In this document: positions 1 through 8,300 of the stretch, piece after piece | Numbering within the stretch: the stretch's first letter is position 1 | Layout of the letters: every line of letters begins with the position of its first letter | Position numbers and translations under genes: made by a program | Notes under the pieces: model-generated | The model's database searches: none | Seen by the model: the letters and a program-made list of their open reading frames with translations, nothing else | Told to the model about the DNA's origin: nothing | DNA from: Phycisphaerae bacterium | GTDB taxonomy: Bacteria; Planctomycetota; Phycisphaerae; UBA1845 | NCBI GenBank assembly: GCA_029260055.1 | Contig: JAJDDX010000097.1 | Coordinates: 1-53,493 of the forward strand | DNA: 53,493 bases | Direction of reading: 5' to 3'

Positions 1-339
1 TCCGTGCGAGACACCTGGCGCGTTCTGGCGGAATGGACCGCCACCGAGTTCACATGGCTGTGGTCAGCACGCCTTCGCGCGGCGAACACAGCAACGGCAA
101 ACCGCGCTGCGTAAACCTGTGATCTTCAACGGGCTGCTAGGCCCGCACGGGAATCGGTTGAAGTATCGCGCCTGCCCATGGATGCCCTAGTGGAGATCTC
201 TTGCATTGCATACCTTGGAAACTAGGAGGCTGCCAAAAAAGCCAGTTTCGGGGTTTCGCTTCTGGAGCGTTCTTAATCCTGTCCTGTGTTGGTCCAGCGC
301 TTCTTGCGCGGACGATTATCTTGATCTGCCAGCCTTCTT
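1..339. other. Left edge, no assignable gene
   Basis: Bases 1-114 are open on the plus strand and could be the last 37 codons of a gene that starts outside the window, but nothing in the translation is recognisable. The rest of the stretch, up to the integrase fragment, holds no ORF of useful length, no tRNA fragment and no clear repeat. No copy of the tRNA-Val 3' end found at 46.1 kb is visible here. Confidence 0.3.
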
Positions 340-807
340 GTGGGTGAAAAACGCACTCGAAGTCGCGTGTTAGAGGTTGTCGCTCACGAAAACCTCATCC
401 GACGCGTATCCCGGCTGACGCTGTTCAGCGAGCTGCGGCAGGGCATCATCCTGAAGGAGAACGGTGAACCCTATCAGTCCGTCGCCGATTTCGTCAAGGA
501 CTTCCGCAGCTTCTGGCACTGGCACATGGAGAGCCAGCGGAAGGAAGGCGTAACGGTACCCGACGTAGCGATCTACCTGGATGCCCGGAAGGAAAAACCC
601 CGCTGGGTCTATCTTACCCTCGACGAGGTGAAGCGACTCTGCAGCGAAGCCAAGTATGAATACCGCGTGTTGATGATGTTTTTACTGGATACCGGCATGC
701 GGAGCCCGAGCGAACTCGTCAACATCCGTGTGGCCGATTTCTACGACGATTTCACGAAGGTCCACATCCGCGACGAGGTCCGCGCGAACTGGCCCGCGCG
801 ACGTTGA
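340..807 (+). pseudogene. Archaeal-type tyrosine integrase, central fragment (truncated)
   Basis: This fragment carries the end of the core-binding domain and the start of the catalytic domain of a tyrosine recombinase. From about residue 50 the order SVADFVKDFRSFWHWH, then KPRWVYLTLDEVKRLC, then YRVLMMFLLDTGMRSPSEL is typical of integrases from archaea (DPANN and related lineages); the arginine in TGMRSPSEL is the first catalytic Arg. The frame stops shortly after VHIRDEV, so the HxxR, second histidine and tyrosine nucleophile are missing and it cannot be catalytically active. The missing N-terminus lies just downstream on the opposite strand (943 down to about 790), so the gene was broken by a local inversion. 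Family assignment rests on recall of motif patterns; a profile search would settle it. Confidence 0.7.
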
Positions 808-943
808 GCCCCAGATCCATATCGCGAAGGTACCGCTCAATCAGCCGGGCGTCGGCTTCGGGCACGTTCGTGATCTTGCCGCCTGTTTCGGTTTTCCAAC
901 GCTTGTAGGTTTCCTCTCGCTTGTAGGGATCGATTCGTTTCAT
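752..943 (-). pseudogene. Archaeal-type tyrosine integrase, N-terminal fragment (inverted)
   Basis: The first 50 or so residues (MKRIDPYKREETYKRWK, then ADARLIERYLRDMDLGLNVA) match the N-terminal SAM-like core-binding domain of archaeal integrases. Homology seems to stop near residue 50-55, where the reading frame crosses into sequence antisense to the central fragment at 340-807. The two pieces share the breakpoint around 785-807 and point in opposite directions. The start has no Shine-Dalgarno sequence; a TTAAATAC box centred 24-25 nt upstream (964-971) has archaeal spacing. Two inverted repeats lie just beyond it (1001-1130). The true fragment is probably 790-943; the extra codons to 752 are read-through. 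Confidence 0.65.
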
Positions 944-963
944 AGTGGTTTATGTGCTGTCGC

Positions 964-971
964 GTATTTAA
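964..971 (-). promoter_or_regulatory. TATA-like box for the integrase N-terminal fragment
   Basis: TTAAATAC on the minus strand is centred 24.5 nt before the ATG at 943, with no Shine-Dalgarno sequence between. The spacing fits a leaderless archaeal transcript. Confidence 0.45.
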
Positions 972-999
972 CCGATCAACCGATTTGCATCGCCGAGAA

Positions 1000-1130
1000 A
1001 TGCCAAGATGGTGACATGCGCCATAGGGGCTCTGTACCTTCTTGGCAGGTCGGAGTGATGTCCTCTTTGACTCTACTCGATTATGCCAAGATGGTGGCAT
1101 GCGCGGTACGGGCTTGAGCCCATCTTGGCA
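1000..1130. repeat. Tandem pair of inverted repeats (TGCCAAGATGG family)
   Basis: Two near-identical 22-mers start at 1000 and 1083 (one mismatch). Each is the left arm of a hairpin: TGCCAAGA at 1001-1008 with TCTTGGCA at 1040-1047, and TGCCAAGATGG at 1084-1094 with CCATCTTGGCA at 1120-1130 (11 bp perfect). They lie 30-160 bp upstream of the promoter-like box of the inverted integrase fragment. They could be operators, recombinase arm sites or a replication iteron-like element; the sequence does not decide between these. Confidence 0.6.
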
Positions 1131-2001
1131 GATCCCAGCGATGTTCGTTCGGTGTGATCAGCGAATCCACAACAGTGATCGCAATAGGGACAACGGACTA
1201 TTTAACTCTTTCGGTGGAGCGTGAGCGGAGGAGTGGCAGGTCCCGAAGTTCAGTGAGCCAACGCCCAGGACTACTGTCGCCGCCACACGGTTACGCTCGA
1301 TCTCGCGTCGCATGACAAAGTTCTTAAGGGCCCGTGGCGTCCATTCTTCTATGGAAAAAGCACATGATCCAGCGAGGGCGTTCATCAAGGCAGGTTACTC
1401 AAGGGCTGTGCGGAACGCGGATATCAGTATTGAAACGACGGGGGCCGGGATCCGACCGCCGTTCAGCCGGAGAAAACTTCAGGATTCGACGTGTCTTGGG
1501 CGACAATGCTGTCAAGAATCAGTAGTTTCGTTCGCAAAGGAGCCCGCCTTGTCAGGACCCAGGACCCCATACAGTCCAGAGCAATCCCGCTCGCCACGAC
1601 AAACGGTAGACGGTCCGAGAAGTGGCCTGGCTCATTCTGTCTGGGCATCGCCCGCGACGCGCGCTGATGTGCACTCACAGATGTGGCGGGACGGCCTGCC
1701 GTTCGGCTCGATAGTCCGGGCGCTACAGGCTTGGGTGAACAGCGAAGTTCATGTCAGTTCGGTTGCGGTTGACTACAGCAGAGGTTACCGCGTCGGCATC
1801 ATCACGAACCAGCTGACGCGCGACATAATGAGATCGCTGCACGGCAGTTTCGAACGGTTGCGGCCTAGGTTTGGCTGTCACCAGCCAGCGGTCTATGTGC
1901 TCGGCATCCAGAGCCGGAACGAGGACATCGTCTCCGATGGCGCGTCCTACATTGTCCGACGGTCAGACTAACGGCGTGCCTCACAGGCGCCGAAGTCGGA
2001 G
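1131..2001. other. Intergenic or decayed region
   Basis: A plus-strand frame from 1312 to 1971 is open for 219 codons, and its last third (from the internal ATG at 1681) has a protein-like composition. No Shine-Dalgarno sequence, TATA-like box or recognisable domain supports it, and the first half looks random. It could be the tail of a decayed gene. Nothing else is seen here. Confidence 0.25.
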
Positions 2002-3447
2002 TTAGGCCGTGTTTCCGGACGCTAGAGTCTTCCGTTTCGTGTACAACTCCGCCAAAGCGCTGTGAACGTCGGGATTCCCTTTGGCGTTATCGAGAGTCGC
2101 CAGCAAACGCCCCTCGACGTCTTCGAGTTGGCTCGCCTCAACGGCCTGCGCTACCCGGATGCGGCAGTCGATCAAAGTGTATTCGAGGTCAGCGCGCTCC
2201 CTGTGTCCATCGTGGATCGGCTTGGCTTCCCAACACAACTTGGCTGCCGTGGCAAGGTCGCTGGTCCCGCCATCTGGGCCAGCTTCCTTCGCCCGAGTCA
2301 GCAGCAGGTGGGCGAGCTGCATCTTCCCTTCCAGGATGCCGGGGACGTCGAGGTCTAGGCTGGCCAATGCGACTGCGGTCTCCGTGTGCTCGATAGCCTT
2401 GTCCAAGTCGCCGAGGTCGCCGCCGTGCAGTTCGAAATGGCGCAACCGCGCAAGGCCAACGAGCAACCACACTCGGTAGTACTTGGGATGGCTTTGGGTC
2501 GCTGCCGCCAAGTGATCGCGAAGTGCCTCGCACTCTTCAGCGATCCGTAACCGCGTGGCGTCCGATGACAGCAACACGCTGCTCAGCCCGAATCGGCCTT
2601 CGAAGGACTGGGGGTCATCTTCGACGATCAGGGCGAATGCCTCGTAGGCTCGGGCAAGAGATTCCGCGTCCCCCTTGAGGAATAAAGTGCACGCCTTGTC
2701 GAGTTGCTTCTTGAGCTGCGGACGAATCGGACGCCGATGACCCGAGAGAGGTACGTGACTGGGGTGCCACTCGTCGCCCACCGGGAGCGCCATCCGGATG
2801 CACAGCCTATCGGTTAGCCCTTTCAGGAACCTCCTGCTCGCCCGGCCAGCGTTCTTGAAGACTAACTCGCCGCCAGCAGCCTGGAACGTCTCCTGCTCGG
2901 TGCAGAGCAGTTGTTCGTCATCGGCAAGGCTGCAGAGTCGGGCTGCGACATCGACGGTCGTACCCTGGGGGTCTTCCATAGGAGACTCGGGAAACCGAAA
3001 GGTCCAAACGGGTCCTGAGTGAATACCAATCCGGGTCAGTATATCGGCATCGCCGTTCTTGTCCTTGTCCTTGTTTCTGCGTGCAGTGTTTTTCTTACGA
3101 AACTCCCGCAAGATTGCGAGGCCAGCGTCGACAGCTCGTTGTTCGCAGGCTTCACCGTCGAACATCACCATTACCCCGTCGCCCATTGACTTGATCACCT
3201 TACCAGCGTATGGCTTCTGCTTGACGATTGCGCAAATGGTGAGGTGATGCTGATAGGGCTTTTCCAGCGCGTCGAGCGCCTCGCGGTCCTTCTTGAACGC
3301 GGTGGACCCTCCCATGTCGGCGAAAAGGACGCTGGCGTGCCTTGCCGCCTTCTCGATCAGATCCTTGAGTTCCGTGTGCTTCTCAACGAGTTGTTGGGGT
3401 CGGGTCTTCCGGGCGGCCTTCCTGGCCTTCTTCGTTGCCTTTGCCAT
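2002..3447 (-). CDS. Class III nucleotidyl cyclase with C-terminal helical repeats
   Basis: This 481-residue protein has a basic N-terminus, a class III adenylate/guanylate cyclase domain (about 35-200) and a helical, TPR-like C-terminal half (about 250-480). Metal-binding aspartates are visible in LFADMGGST (D44) and KSMGDGV (D90); K86 and VDVAARL (R170) sit where nucleotide-contacting and transition-state residues fall, with Asp replacing the usual Asn at 166. No receptor or membrane domain is present, so it is probably cytosolic. I place the start at 3447 (GGAG 8 nt upstream), because the decayed paralogue at 31.9-32.1 kb begins at the same residue; a frame extends upstream to 3501. It follows a patatin-like gene on the same strand (338-bp gap). 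A Pycsar-like role is possible but the nucleotide made is unknown. Confidence 0.85.
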   Translation of the reverse strand: MAKATKKARKAARKTRPQQLVEKHTELKDLIEKAARHASVLFADMGGSTAFKKDREALDALEKPYQHHLTICAIVKQKPYAGKVIKSMGDGVMVMFDGEACEQRAVDAGLAILREFRKKNTARRNKDKDKNGDADILTRIGIHSGPVWTFRFPESPMEDPQGTTVDVAARLCSLADDEQLLCTEQETFQAAGGELVFKNAGRASRRFLKGLTDRLCIRMALPVGDEWHPSHVPLSGHRRPIRPQLKKQLDKACTLFLKGDAESLARAYEAFALIVEDDPQSFEGRFGLSSVLLSSDATRLRIAEECEALRDHLAAATQSHPKYYRVWLLVGLARLRHFELHGGDLGDLDKAIEHTETAVALASLDLDVPGILEGKMQLAHLLLTRAKEAGPDGGTSDLATAAKLCWEAKPIHDGHRERADLEYTLIDCRIRVAQAVEASQLEDVEGRLLATLDNAKGNPDVHSALAELYTKRKTLASGNTA

Positions 3448-3785
3448 CCGTGGTCTCCGGCTCTGGTATACCGAGCAGACGAAAGTCGAGACTGCGATCA
3501 AGCAAGTAGGCTACCGAGACGTTGGACGTTGTCAACTGGTTTTTTCGTGAGGGTACGAGCCCAATCCGTCCGAGAAACGCGCTTGGTGAGCGGATCCTCG
3601 GACCTCTGGCCTGTCGTAGGTCGGCGACATTCGGTGGCACGGACCTTATGGGCGGGGATCGTCGCCCATGCGGTAACGATCAGCTTCTGACGGGGGTGAC
3701 GCGCCCCCACCTGATCTGTGAGAACTTTACGTTAGCGAGGGGCGACACCGCGTCGCGGCCCGAGTGGGCAGATTCAGAGCCGCCA
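3448..3785. other. Intergenic between cyclase and patatin genes
   Basis: This 338-bp gap has open frames in several directions but none with a start signal or recognisable motif. It presumably holds the cyclase promoter. No hairpin with a T tract was found. Confidence 0.4.
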
Positions 3786-4955
3786 TTAGAGTTCGCCTCC
3801 GTACGGAAACCCCGCCGGTGGAGCCAAGCGATCATCAACGTGCTTCCGCAGGGCCGCGTCACAGATCGCGTATCCCCAGTTGATCAAATGCTCCTGCCGG
3901 TCCCCTGAAACGCGTTTCAGGCGCGTCGGCGTTGCGGCAAGGTCAAGCGTCTGCTCATGCGGGCACGGAAGCGAATCGTCGAGCCCGTAGTGACCGATGT
4001 CCGACCCGATGCTCCAATAGGCACCGTCGTGCGGGTCCTGCGCATCAACGAAGCCCCTGATGATTTGCCGCTTACGAAGGTTCCGGACCTGGTTGTCAAT
4101 CATGAGCAGGACCCGGTAGGCGTGACGCCCCCAATCCCGCTTGGGGTCTTCCTCGGGCGCCATGGCGCCACCGGCATCGCTGACAAGGACGGTCTTGTAC
4201 CGTTTCCAGGCTGTCTCGAGGCCGAGGTTGTCGTATACGCCACCGTCGGTGAGAACGACGTCGCTTGTGAAGGGCTCACGTTGCAGGTCCATGCCCTTGC
4301 CAGGTTCAAAACTCCCCGGCTCTATCTCAAGCTCGACGGGCGATAGGACCGGAGGGAAGGCTGAAGAAGCCGCCACCGCCTTTGCAAGCGTAACGATCGG
4401 ATTCCGCACCATGCCGACACGATAATCGGCCATGTAGGGCTTGCTGAAGCGCCAGAGCGCACCGGATTGGACATTGGTTGCGTTGATCACGAAACGGGGC
4501 GCGTCCGGCAGATCCTGCAGGGTTGCATCACCATATAAGTAGTTGGCATACGCCCTCTCGACTCGGTCGCCGGCGTTCCCCGGCAGCAGGATCCCTCCGA
4601 GCACCGCGCTGGCGTCGACGTTCCGGCCTGCAAAGGACCGTATCGGTTTCACGACCTCCTGCTCGAAACGTGCGGCCACGCCACCTTGATCGAAGGCCAA
4701 CCGGGACCACTTGAGTCCGAGCATCGCAGCCATGATGGAGCCACCGGAGACGCTCGACACGCGGTTGAGCTTCGGAAGCAGGGCGGCTTCGTTCAGTCGC
4801 CAGAGCGCTCCGAGGTGAAAGAGCATCGCACGGAATCCACCCCCGGACAGGCAGAGTGCGATTCCCGTCTCTGGCTCCCTCGCCTCACTGTCCGGTGGAA
4901 TGAAGCTGACCGGCTGATCCGGCACCATTCTCGGGCCGTGCTTTGGATTCGGCAT
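3786..4955 (-). CDS. Patatin-like phospholipase
   Basis: A 389-residue protein of the patatin/cPLA2 hydrolase family. The oxyanion-hole glycines GGGFRA lie at 38-43, the nucleophile serine is in SVSGGS (S70, with Ser in place of the first Gly of GxSxG), and the dyad aspartate is in LTDGGVYDN (D237). The family releases fatty acids from membrane phospholipids. There is no signal peptide or membrane span, so it is probably a soluble protein acting on the inner leaflet. It lies between the exported MBL-fold gene (114 bp upstream) and the cyclase gene (downstream), all on one strand. Patatin proteins serve as membrane-degrading effectors in nucleotide-signal defence systems, but no nucleotide-sensor domain is visible here. 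A weak AAAGGGA site precedes the start. Confidence 0.9.
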   Translation of the reverse strand: MPNPKHGPRMVPDQPVSFIPPDSEAREPETGIALCLSGGGFRAMLFHLGALWRLNEAALLPKLNRVSSVSGGSIMAAMLGLKWSRLAFDQGGVAARFEQEVVKPIRSFAGRNVDASAVLGGILLPGNAGDRVERAYANYLYGDATLQDLPDAPRFVINATNVQSGALWRFSKPYMADYRVGMVRNPIVTLAKAVAASSAFPPVLSPVELEIEPGSFEPGKGMDLQREPFTSDVVLTDGGVYDNLGLETAWKRYKTVLVSDAGGAMAPEEDPKRDWGRHAYRVLLMIDNQVRNLRKRQIIRGFVDAQDPHDGAYWSIGSDIGHYGLDDSLPCPHEQTLDLAATPTRLKRVSGDRQEHLINWGYAICDAALRKHVDDRLAPPAGFPYGGEL

Positions 4956-5069
4956 AGCTGTTCCCTTTCTTCAAACGAAAACCACGCACTTCAGGCCCGA
5001 GCCCCCGGGGTGCGCTGGCATCATGCTGGCGTCCGACGCACGGCCGAGATGCCGGTTCGGGGGGCTGCT

Positions 5070-6158
5070 TCAATTGACCTTGACCCACAAGATCTGGGAA
5101 AGCTTGGTCCCGTCGGACACGAAAATGAAGGAATCGTCGCCCTCAGGTTCCCGCTCGTCTCTGTCCACGCGCTTCTCCGGAGTCATGTCTCCGACGTCCG
5201 TTCGCAGCACATGGTCATCAGGGAGGCCCGTTTTCTCGACACGACGTAGCGAACCAGGGTGGGGATGGTTGTGCTCATGGCCGGCCGTGAACACCAGCCA
5301 CTCGGGATCCACTGCCTCAAGGAACGGAAGCGAGCACGATCCGTTAGAGCCGTGATGGGGGGCCTGCAGGACGGTTGCGTGGAGTGAGCAGGAATCATCC
5401 GCCTTGTGCCTTTGCACAAGCTCGAATTCCTCACTGTCGATTTCGACGTCATCATCCGGGTGTTCGAGGTCCTTGTCCCGACCGTTGATATCGCCGGTGA
5501 AGAGGAACGACGTGTCGCCGTATTCGATCTTGAACACGATGGAGGCGTTGTTCCGACGCTGCGATTCAGAGAAGGTCCGAGTGGATACTGGGTCTTTCTT
5601 TGGCGGAGTACTGTCGACGTTCAGGTAGAGAATCGTTACATCGTCGTCGGGCCCGCCCGCAGCCCCTTCGTCGAGCACTTCATACTCGCAGGGGTCGACC
5701 CAGTCCTCCAACGGTGCGAAGACCTCGGCGCCTTCTTTGTCGATGTCCGTGAGCAGTTTGCCCCAGGTCTTGCCCAGTTCGGCGCTGGTGTAGCCAGAAT
5801 GCACGAACCACTCCACATCGTAGGCCTTGACCACGTTGCGCAGGCCCTTGTAGTGGTCGTAGTCGGGATGCGTGACGAGTGCCATGGAGATCGGCTCATC
5901 GTCGGCCACGAAGTGCGCCAGGTACTTCATCATGCCCTTCGTACCGCGCTTGCCGCCGTCGATGAAGATGTTCTTCTCGCTCGGCGTTTCGATGAGTACA
6001 GCCATGCCGGGTCCCACGTCAATGAAATGGACCCGAAGCGTTCCCGGAGCGAGCGTTACGTCTTGAAGCCTGACGGGGCTCGACGGCGGATCGACGGCGA
6101 GAGACGAATCAACGAGACAGACCAACACGATGGAGCAGACAGTACGCATGTGCATCAT
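5070..6158 (-). CDS. Exported ComEC-like metallo-beta-lactamase-fold hydrolase
   Basis: A 362-residue protein with a hydrophobic N-terminal export signal (about 6-21) and an MBL-fold domain. The metal site HxDxDH is seen as THPDYDH (H97, D99, D101, H102). Later blocks, LFTGDI and APHHGSNGS, match the ComEC/Rec2-like competence-type MBL branch. The fold hydrolyses phosphoesters, lactones or nucleic acids; the substrate cannot be read from the sequence. I chose the start at 6158 because AGGAGA lies 8 nt upstream; a frame extends to 6245 without such support. It is the first gene of the MBL-patatin-cyclase series. Confidence 0.85.
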   Translation of the reverse strand: MMHMRTVCSIVLVCLVDSSLAVDPPSSPVRLQDVTLAPGTLRVHFIDVGPGMAVLIETPSEKNIFIDGGKRGTKGMMKYLAHFVADDEPISMALVTHPDYDHYKGLRNVVKAYDVEWFVHSGYTSAELGKTWGKLLTDIDKEGAEVFAPLEDWVDPCEYEVLDEGAAGGPDDDVTILYLNVDSTPPKKDPVSTRTFSESQRRNNASIVFKIEYGDTSFLFTGDINGRDKDLEHPDDDVEIDSEEFELVQRHKADDSCSLHATVLQAPHHGSNGSCSLPFLEAVDPEWLVFTAGHEHNHPHPGSLRRVEKTGLPDDHVLRTDVGDMTPEKRVDRDEREPEGDDSFIFVSDGTKLSQILWVKVN

Positions 6159-6477
6159 CGGCTTTCTCCTTTTGCCACGGCGACCCGATACCGGCAAGGG
6201 CCGACGGTCTGAAGTGTACGCCGAGCCGACAGCGCAAATTCCCAAACAGCACGGTGGCCCAGAAGTTCATTCTCGCAGTCTCCTGGCCGCATCGCATCAG
6301 GGATAACCCTGATACCTGGCGCACGGTATTCAGGCGTGCGATCGGAGAAGCGGCGTTCGTCGGGAGCGGTCTCCTGTCTCGCTCGGGCGGGTGATGCCAC
6401 GCTGCAGCCGCAGACAGTAGGTACGCGAGTGCAGCCCATCTTGGTGCGTTGCTCGGACCCTTCGGTCGCTTGCAAGT
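6159..6477. other. Intergenic region
   Basis: This 319-bp stretch separates the MBL gene from the small-gene operon. It contains only out-of-frame shadow ORFs. A short imperfect inverted repeat around 6296-6312 is visible, without a T tract. No gene is supported. Confidence 0.35.
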
Positions 6478-6903
6478 TCAATTCAGCTCCGTGAGCACGA
6501 GATCGCAAAGGGCTCTGGCTCCGGCATGGTCGTGGAGACGATCGATGTCGTCTCCGCGGTCGTAGTTGAACAGTGTGGTAATGGTCTCGTGCGGCCTTCC
6601 GACGACCTTGGCTAGCACGTCCACGGACCGAACCTGGATGGCCAACTTTGAGATCTTCCCATGGTCGATTCCGTATTGCGACGGCTCGTTGAAGAACTTG
6701 ATCATGGCTCGGAGTTCGGGCTCCTTCGCGTACCATCGCTCTGGCGTATAAACATCCATGGTGTTATCGCCGTCGGGATACCAGGAAACCGAATAGCCTC
6801 GTGACACGAACGTGATCGCCTTCCGGCGTTTGTAGTCCTTCCATCGTCTCAGTGACTCTGGCGTGCCTTCCCAGTGGATGCCGTTCTCTTCGAATCCTGT
6901 CAT
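6478..6903 (-). CDS. Hypothetical protein, last of a three-gene operon
   Basis: A 141-residue protein that I do not recognise. The N-terminal half is rich in aromatic and charged residues (HWEG, RRWKDYKRRK, WYPDGD); the C-terminal half is helical and ends in a hydrophobic helix. There is no signal peptide or membrane span. It starts 33 bp after the preceding gene on the same strand and is the third gene of the unit that begins at 7601. No Shine-Dalgarno sequence is evident. Confidence 0.6.
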   Translation of the reverse strand: MTGFEENGIHWEGTPESLRRWKDYKRRKAITFVSRGYSVSWYPDGDNTMDVYTPERWYAKEPELRAMIKFFNEPSQYGIDHGKISKLAIQVRSVDVLAKVVGRPHETITTLFNYDRGDDIDRLHDHAGARALCDLVLTELN

Positions 6904-6936
6904 GTTGCGATGATGATTGGCTGCGCAGAGGTTCGA

Positions 6937-7275
6937 TCAGAACCAGCTTGCCAGATCCGGCCTCCTTCCGGTGTCCAGCTGATGCCGGACGATGCTTAGC
7001 GCGAGTTCGTAAGATGCCATGTAGCCGTGATGGGCCTTGCGGCCACGGATGGCGCTGGAAACGGCACGCCGTGGGTCACGGTCGTAACAAGAGAAGATCC
7101 ACTCGCACCAGTTCTCCTTGCCCTCATGGGCGTCCTTCAGGATCGTGGCCGCGACACCCGGTGTGGCATACCCAAGCGATTCGGCGATGATGTGAGCGCA
7201 TATCCGTGGGTAGCGGTGGAGGTAATCCACCGCTGTGCCCAGTTTTCGGGTGCGGTCTTGAGTCACGGTCGCCAC
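6937..7275 (-). CDS. Hypothetical helical protein, second of a three-gene operon
   Basis: A 112-residue protein of unknown family, mostly alpha-helical in appearance, with a conserved-looking block of Trp, Cys and Tyr (NWCEWIFSCYDRD) in the middle. The start is GTG at 7275, which overlaps the end of the upstream gene by 13 nt, indicating translational coupling. No DNA-binding or catalytic motif was identified. Confidence 0.6.
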   Translation of the reverse strand: MATVTQDRTRKLGTAVDYLHRYPRICAHIIAESLGYATPGVAATILKDAHEGKENWCEWIFSCYDRDPRRAVSSAIRGRKAHHGYMASYELALSIVRHQLDTGRRPDLASWF

Positions 7276-7601
7276 CCCCGAGCCTTCGCCTCATCGAACT
7301 GTTCGCGGGAGAGCGCGGCTTCGCCGAGGGCGACATGCACGTCACCCAGCTCGCCGTCGGGGCAGGCCACGGAATAACAGCAACAGAAACGGAAGTGGCG
7401 AAGATACGACGGGCGTTCTTCTTCCTCTTCCATGACCCGGCAGTAGATCGGAAACCCACAGCCGCTGTCATGTCTGAAGTAATCGTGTGCTCGGATGGCC
7501 TCTTGCCAGGGCTGGACATGTGCATCCGACTCCAGGATCAGAGCGCGCAGGGATTCCCGTGCTTGCTGAAGCGATGCAAAGTGCTTGACTTCTCTTCCCA
7601 T
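7263..7601 (-). CDS. Hypothetical protein, first of a three-gene operon
   Basis: A 112-residue protein with a Cys-rich stretch (FRFCCCYSVACPDGE) and an acidic run (MEEEEERP); the cysteines might bind a metal but are not in a standard zinc-ribbon arrangement. I do not recognise the family. There is no Shine-Dalgarno sequence. An AACTTAAG box (7623-7630), preceded by an A-rich CCAAAGA stretch, is centred about 25.5 nt before the ATG, as in leaderless archaeal genes. It heads the unit that continues with the genes ending at 6937 and 6478. Confidence 0.6.
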   Translation of the reverse strand: MGREVKHFASLQQARESLRALILESDAHVQPWQEAIRAHDYFRHDSGCGFPIYCRVMEEEEERPSYLRHFRFCCCYSVACPDGELGDVHVALGEAALSREQFDEAKARGWRP

Positions 7602-7994
7602 GCCAAACGAAGGGCTCCGGCGCTTAAGTTCTTTGGACCGGTTTCAGCGGAAGTATCCTGACTGGATTCGAGAATCGACTGGTGTCGCCTTTTGACGCGC
7701 GGCCGCGGTCCACATCGTATCCGAATAGCCTGCACTGCGGCGTTGCTGCCAACTGCATGTAGTGCTATGCTCGTGCATATGTGATCGCGGGTGGGAAGGC
7801 TACGCCTGCCCGCGAGTGGCCCCGTCCGGACACCTCGTCGGTCGGGGCTTCTTCGTAGGTACTGTTCCCTAGCGCACTTCCGGCATCCTGGGCCGTGGGG
7901 GAATTCAGCTGGCTGCGTGCCAGGGTCGATATGGCGCGACCTTCCAGCCTCGCGGATGCGCGACCTTTAATAGTCACCGTGTCCTCTGTCGGCG
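7602..7994. other. Divergent promoter region
   Basis: This 393-bp stretch separates the leftward three-gene operon from the rightward toxin gene. It contains a TATA-like box for each (7623-7630 minus, 7966-7973 plus). No gene between them is supported. Confidence 0.4.
7966..7973 (+). promoter_or_regulatory. TATA-like box for the toxin gene
   Basis: TTTAATAG is centred 25.5 nt before the ATG at 7995. No Shine-Dalgarno sequence lies between, which fits a leaderless archaeal-type transcript. Confidence 0.45.
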
Positions 7995-8300
7995 ATGTAC
8001 GCCGTCATCGGGACCGAGACCTACAAGAGACAGATCGTCTCATGGGGCAGGGCCGCAGAGCGAATACCCGCGAGGCTTGCACTCAACCCGTTCGCCAGCA
8101 AGCCGCTCAACGTGCGGTTCCTTCGGGAGAAGCGCGTCGGAGAGAAACGGCTGTACTACCTCGTCTATGAGGACTTGAAACTCGTGCTCCTTATTGCAGC
8201 GAGCGGGAAGAAGGACCAGCAGCACAGCATCGATTACTTCAAGGAACATCTGAGCGATTTCCGTGAGATTGCGAAGTGCCTCGTCAGGCAAGAACGCTGA
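7995..8300 (+). CDS. RelE/ParE-fold toxin, archaeal type
   Basis: A 101-residue protein with the small RelE/ParE toxin pattern: an N-terminal helix pair, then LALNPFASKPL, then beta strands FLREKRVGEKRLYYLVYED and LVLLIAASGKKDQQ. The order ...NP..GKPL..FFREK..G..R.YYL.YED... is typical of archaeal members, which act on ribosome-bound mRNA or related targets. There is no Shine-Dalgarno sequence; the start is 25.5 nt after a TTTAATAG box. The antitoxin-like gene at 8284-8439 is convergent and overlaps the 3' end by 17 nt, not upstream on the same strand as usual. Activity is not shown by sequence alone. Confidence 0.7.
   Translation: MYAVIGTETYKRQIVSWGRAAERIPARLALNPFASKPLNVRFLREKRVGEKRLYYLVYEDLKLVLLIAASGKKDQQHSIDYFKEHLSDFREIAKCLVRQER

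Noticed and set aside
2002-4955. CBASS operon
   Set aside because: A patatin gene is present but there is no CD-NTase; the cyclase is class III. Only a looser Pycsar-like hypothesis is kept.
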